A stretch of 64,000 nt of DNA from Rosellinia necatrix (Eukaryota > Ascomycota > Sordariomycetes > Xylariales > Xylariaceae): positions 3,820,001 to 3,884,000 of the forward strand of contig JAGYVD010000005.1 of the NCBI GenBank assembly GCA_021209875.1, in the 5' to 3' direction. Shown here one piece after another: positions 59,830 to 64,000 of the stretch (positions are counted from its first letter, which is position 1; the number at the start of each line of letters is the position of its first letter). The notes under the pieces are model-generated. The model was not told the DNA's origin and did not search any database. It saw nothing but the letters and a program-made list of their open reading frames with translations. The translations under genes were made by a program, and so were the position numbers.

Positions 59830-62664
59830 ATGGCTTCTGGGCAGCTTCGTTATATTAACGGCCATAGCTGGCGAGATCCCGCCCACTTTCTAGGGTGCCG
59901 TATCTGCCGCGATTTCCGCGCCATCTACTCCCGAGAGCGTTTGGAAGTCGCCAACAGACGCGCCATCGAATGTGCCCGAACTGTTCGAGCACTCAACAGA
60001 ACTCGCGTCCTAAACATTAGCCCCCGCATTCTCCGCAATCCGCACATTGACGGCATCATTCGGCAAGAAGAACGCTACCCAGTCAACGCGACGAGACAGG
60101 TCACCATCCAAATACCTCACCTCCCCGGTCCTGTGCACACCAACTACCCACTACGTGACGGCCGCTTTAGAAAGCGCCCTTCGACCTGCAGCGACAACCC
60201 CGAACCAGCTCAATATCTGGTACCTGCGCCAATTCGCAACGTCCCTGAACCAACTCAGGTTTTCACTCCCCAACCAGCCCAGCAAATCGCCTCAGACCGT
60301 CCTGGCCCAGTAAGTCTCCCCTTCTTATTTCTCCATGTTCCTTACCCCTAGCTTGTGCCACACGTAGCTGCTGGGTATCGACCCGGCACTGTACTAATCG
60401 CTCATTCATTATTGTAGTCAGCCAATGATCCTGCTTAGCGAGCAGGTAATGACTTTTGGGAAGCGATTCGAGACGAAATTAGACATAGAGAGTTGGCTAC
60501 GGCTGCTGCTGCTGCAGCTTCCTCCGTAACCGACTACATACCCCCCATGCCCGGCAACTGGCCTTCGTGGGCTGACGAACCAGACCCCGTTGACGAACCA
60601 AACGTCATTCCAGCTTTCGCTGCTCCTCCCAATGTTCAAGCCAACGAGCCTGCTGATGCCCCTGACCATGCTCAGGGCAACATCTTTACATTGTTCGGCG
60701 GATGGTCCGCCAATTTCTTTAGTAGTATTCGATTCATTTTCGTTCGTGCGCCCGAACAACCTGAACAAGCTGCGCAACCCGTACAGCCTGCCCAGCCTGC
60801 ACAACCTGCTGCTCCGACACAACCCGCCCCTCCTACACAGCCTACAGTGCTCGTGCAACCTCTTACTACTAACGACGTAGCAACCACCTCTGCACCCCGA
60901 GAAACACAGGCTACTGAGAACAGTCGCTTACACGCTCCCAAGCGCCCTCGATTTGGTGGAGAATCAAGCTACCAAGGATCCTTCCAACGATATGGATCCG
61001 CTCAGTCATTGGCCTATAGGCCAACATCTCTTGGGCCCAACCGTCTTACATCCCGTCCTTACCGGGGTAACGTGCCATACTCACGAACTACAGATTCACT
61101 CTTCCATTTACCGCGTGATCCCAGAGCACGACGGCATTTTGTATCGGGAGGCCGAGTTTTATCAGTGCCTAACAGGCGCTTAGTCCCCACTCGACAACTA
61201 CCTTATGCACCCCGCGAGAAAAAGGAGCACGACCCTAATTTTAATTACGCTGGTCACTTTTCTGTCGATGCGACGCTTGATTTTGATAGCGATGATGACG
61301 AAACTCCCGGTAGTCCTATGGACATCGATCTGCCCGAGTTTGCAGGTCTCCATAAGAGGGAGCCTATCTCAGCACCGCAACTCTTCATCCCCGATCAGAC
61401 CCGATCGCAACTCACGTCGAACGAGTACACCCCCACGGCTTCAGATGCGACAGAAGCCATTTTGGGGCAACAGCGCATTGATCGCACCAATGCTGAACCA
61501 AAGCCAAAGTTGGACTCCGCGACAGTAGCTGCACGTAGGGCCGTCAAACTGTTTCCTAACGACTCTCCAACGGCAAAGGGCCGCATGGGACAGCCCACTA
61601 AGGGAAACACTGTACTTGAGACACGAATCCCAGGGAGTTCTACTTCCACCGCACCAGTGGTCGAAAGGCCCCGTCATAAGGTCATGGTAGCCTCGTCATC
61701 CAGAAATAACTCCACACCGCAGCAGACAGAAATAACTCGGTATAACGATGTCCTTGAATTCTTTCCTAACGATGTCGTCCATTCCTTGCCCGGCCTTGAG
61801 GAACAACGGCTTCCGGCAGATGCTCGTAAGGTTGAGCATCTCAGACGGGAGCTTATGGAGCGTGTTCGTCGGGAAGAAATCGAATCACAGAATGCTGCCC
61901 TTCGTGAGCTTGGTCTTCGTCGTCCCAAATCTTCTCTAATTTGTGAGCTCGACCGACATTGGGTGAACCGCGCCTCGGATGCGCCTAGAATCGGCAACTT
62001 CGACCCTAGCGTCGTGCACCCCGACGCCGTCGGGCTCAAACCGAGGGACTTCGCTAAACTAGTTCCGCCGACGGCTTGGCTCAACGACGATTGTGTACAC
62101 TCCACTCTCTGTTGTCTCGCCGCTTATGTTAACAAACAGGCCAACGTGAAGCCCAAAGTTGACCCCCCCAAATGTGTTGCCATTTCGTCTCTGTACTGGG
62201 ACGCCTTCTGTGGTGAGTATAAGAAACTCTACCCGCGTCCATTTAGCCGCAAATGGAATATGACACCGAGCAACTTCCTCGATATCGATACGGTTCTCAT
62301 TCCTGTCAATTTGGGTGCTCACTGGACCCTCATTGTCATTCGGCCGTCTCGCAGAACAGTCTCATACATGGATTCCTTCCATTGTCGCAATGAGGTACAA
62401 CTACAACACGCGTATACATGGCTACAGCTCTTCCTCGACGACAGATTCGTCGCCGACGACTGGCACACACAGGAATTTGGGGCGCCGAGACAGACAAACG
62501 CATGGGACTGTGGCATGTTCGTCATCACGAACGCCATGTGCCTAGCCCTGGGCATCAGCCCCATGTGCTACAATGAAGACAAGATGCCGATTCAGCGGCA
62601 GCGCATAGCAGCAATGCTATTGAATGGGGGATTCCACGGGGAATTTGATTTGAGCCACCTCTGA
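59830..62664 (+). CDS. Ulp1/SENP-family cysteine protease (SUMO protease-like, C48)
   Basis: Ulp1-type enzymes cut SUMO from precursors and conjugates, usually in the nucleus. Two exons: 59830-60309 and 60439-62664, 901 residues. The intron is chosen because the nearer acceptor at 60417 would run into a stop (60436-60438), while the next AG leads into RAGNDFWEAIRDEI in frame. The N-terminal 160 residues contain GCRICRDF and Pro-rich sequence. A long disordered middle follows, with tandem Q-P-A repeats (VQPAQPAQPAAPTQPA). The C48 domain occupies roughly 680-901: TAWLNDDCVHSTL, then the catalytic His in GAHWTLIVI (about 788), the Asp in SYMDSFH (about 805), the Gln in QTNAWDC and the Cys in WDCGMFVI (about 851). 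All catalytic residues are intact. A DeSI- or NEDD8-directed activity cannot be excluded. Confidence 0.9.
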
Positions 62665-64000
62665 ATCGGGGGGTTGGCATGGATGGTATAATTATGAGGC
62701 GTTGGATGGCGTTTGGGTGGTTTTGTCTTGTTGCTCTTTTGCCCTTTTCTTGCCTTTTGCCGTTATGTTTCTTGTTGTTTGCGTGTGCTGTCTCTGTTTT
62801 CGGTTTTCCTCTTCTTGTTTTCTTGTCTATTTGGTCTTGTTCAGAGATACCATATGATTAGGGGGGAATTGGTGAAGGCGGAAAAGGGCGATAGAAGAAA
62901 TGTATGACTACGCGAGTATAAATACTCAAACCCATCAGAATAGCCGTCAATTATGATTATATTCTACGGCATATGCATGCGTTCCGATTGAATGCGTTGT
63001 GTGAACTGCTTCGGCCAAGTAGGCCAGAAGACTTCGTATGGTTAACGATTAATTATTTCCCTTGTTGGCGCAGATTAGAAAGTGAAGGTATACTCAGTTT
63101 ATAGTCGCGCGCGTACTTGTAGAACAAGACACAAACTTTGATCGTGTCAGACAGTCAAGGTAGTTACTAAGTTAGAGGGAGGTAGATACTCCGACCGCTT
63201 ACAACCCCACCAGCCATATATACGTGCTTCATTTTTTACGAAATGTTTGCCTACACATGTTCTTTTACAAGGGGATATAAAAAGCCGTCGGCAGGTTGAG
63301 ATTGCGTCGGGAAAGGCGAAGGCGACGCTGTCGATGGGCCGAACATGTTTTGTTTTGTTTTATTTGGATCCCCTCTAGTATATGTTTTTTTTTTCTTCTC
63401 TTTTCTTTTTTTTTTTTTTTAAGCTACATAGCTATCTATTAGAGATATGTTGACCGGAAGAGGATCCGCGGCGTTCAGAATGGGTAGGCAAATTAGGTAG
63501 GTTGTTTGCCCGGGGCGCGTTGATGATGGGGTCTTCGTATAGTGTCGGGGGGGAGGAGGGGAGGCGGATGGGGGAAGCCTTGGTCGTCGGGTCTAGTGGG
63601 GAGGAGTGGAGGGGGTTCTTTTCGAGTCGGTTGTGAGGGAGGGTTGTATGGGGTGTGGCAGACGGTGGAAGTGGTATGGGGCTCTTTGGATTGTATCCCC
63701 TTCCGGTTTGTTCCCGTCAGTACGTGTGTGCGTGCGCGGGTGTGTGGGTATGTGGGTGTTAGTGTGTCGGCTCAATCTAAGTCAAGGGGGAAGGGGGATC
63801 AAACGTGATCTGGTACGAAATCTTCCCATCGAGTTTATGCATCCCCGTCGAAGGGGAGGGGGTTCTCTATCCCACTCCATTCGTCGTAAATCGAGTTTTA
63901 GGGACGAATTGGCGGGTCCCCCTTTTCACGTGTCGAGTCCAGACGCGAGCAAACGTTTAGGTTGCCTGGCAAAGGAGTGCGTCGATTCACTCGCCATTCA
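62665..64000. other. 3' flank of the Ulp1-like gene, gene-free
   Basis: T-rich 3' region (TTTT-CTTG-type strings to about 62830), a T14 run near 63410 and G-rich DNA at 63.55-63.80 kb. I see no gene before the window ends. Confidence 0.5.

Overview
The window is nuclear DNA of a filamentous ascomycete (Pezizomycotina, most probably Sordariomycetes). The evidence is intron-rich genes with short introns (about 45-180 nt), GT..AG borders and CTAAC-like branch sites. The gene content is also typical: a HET-domain protein, fungal P450, CBM35-GH26 mannanase, PNGase A-like amidase, small secreted Cys-rich protein, phenol-hydroxylase-type flavoenzyme, DUF829/PaxU-like protein, and genes separated by kilobases of non-coding DNA. 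I saw no prokaryotic operons, CRISPR arrays, rRNA or convincing transposon.

Layout. 0.5-10 kb is a housekeeping block: the Golgi tether Uso1/p115 (+), a PRMT3-type arginine methyltransferase (+) and an MscS-like channel with an EF hand (-). After a 4-kb gap comes the adenine DNA glycosylase MutY (+). 16-22 kb holds three minus-strand genes: a PNGase A-like secreted amidase, an alpha/beta hydrolase and a four-exon F-box-like protein. 24.8-34.6 kb is accessory: two related small Cys-rich proteins (24.9 and 30.5 kb) with a HAD phosphatase and a CBM35-GH26 mannanase between them, then a P450 and a DUF829 protein. At 38-39.7 kb is the bifunctional 6-phosphofructo-2-kinase/fructose-2,6-bisphosphatase. 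40.5-56.7 kb is again accessory: a 3-exon HET protein, a small secreted Cys-rich protein, an aromatic-ring hydroxylase and a secreted DUF4185-like protein. A Ulp1/SENP-type SUMO protease closes the coding part at 59.8-62.7 kb.

The genes do not form one pathway. Conserved cell-biology genes (vesicle tethering, protein methylation, osmotic/Ca2+ signalling, 8-oxoG repair, glycolytic control, SUMO processing) alternate with genes for plant-polymer attack, aromatic or secondary metabolism, and self/non-self recognition. That mix suits a plant-associated saprotroph, endophyte or pathogen.

The points most worth a second look are: the pair of seven-cysteine mini-proteins; an apparent +1 frameshift in a G-run between the CBM35 and GH26 domains; two poly-glutamine tracts in the PRMT3 barrel next to a zinc finger that has lost its first cysteines; a short palindromic motif around CCTAGGTA that recurs throughout the non-coding DNA but was not seen in any exon; and several splice choices (an in-frame 54-nt optional intron, an acceptor pair giving a truncated protease, and a possible 11-nt micro-exon). 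Exon borders were worked out by hand from reading frame and splice signals. They are inferences except where stated.
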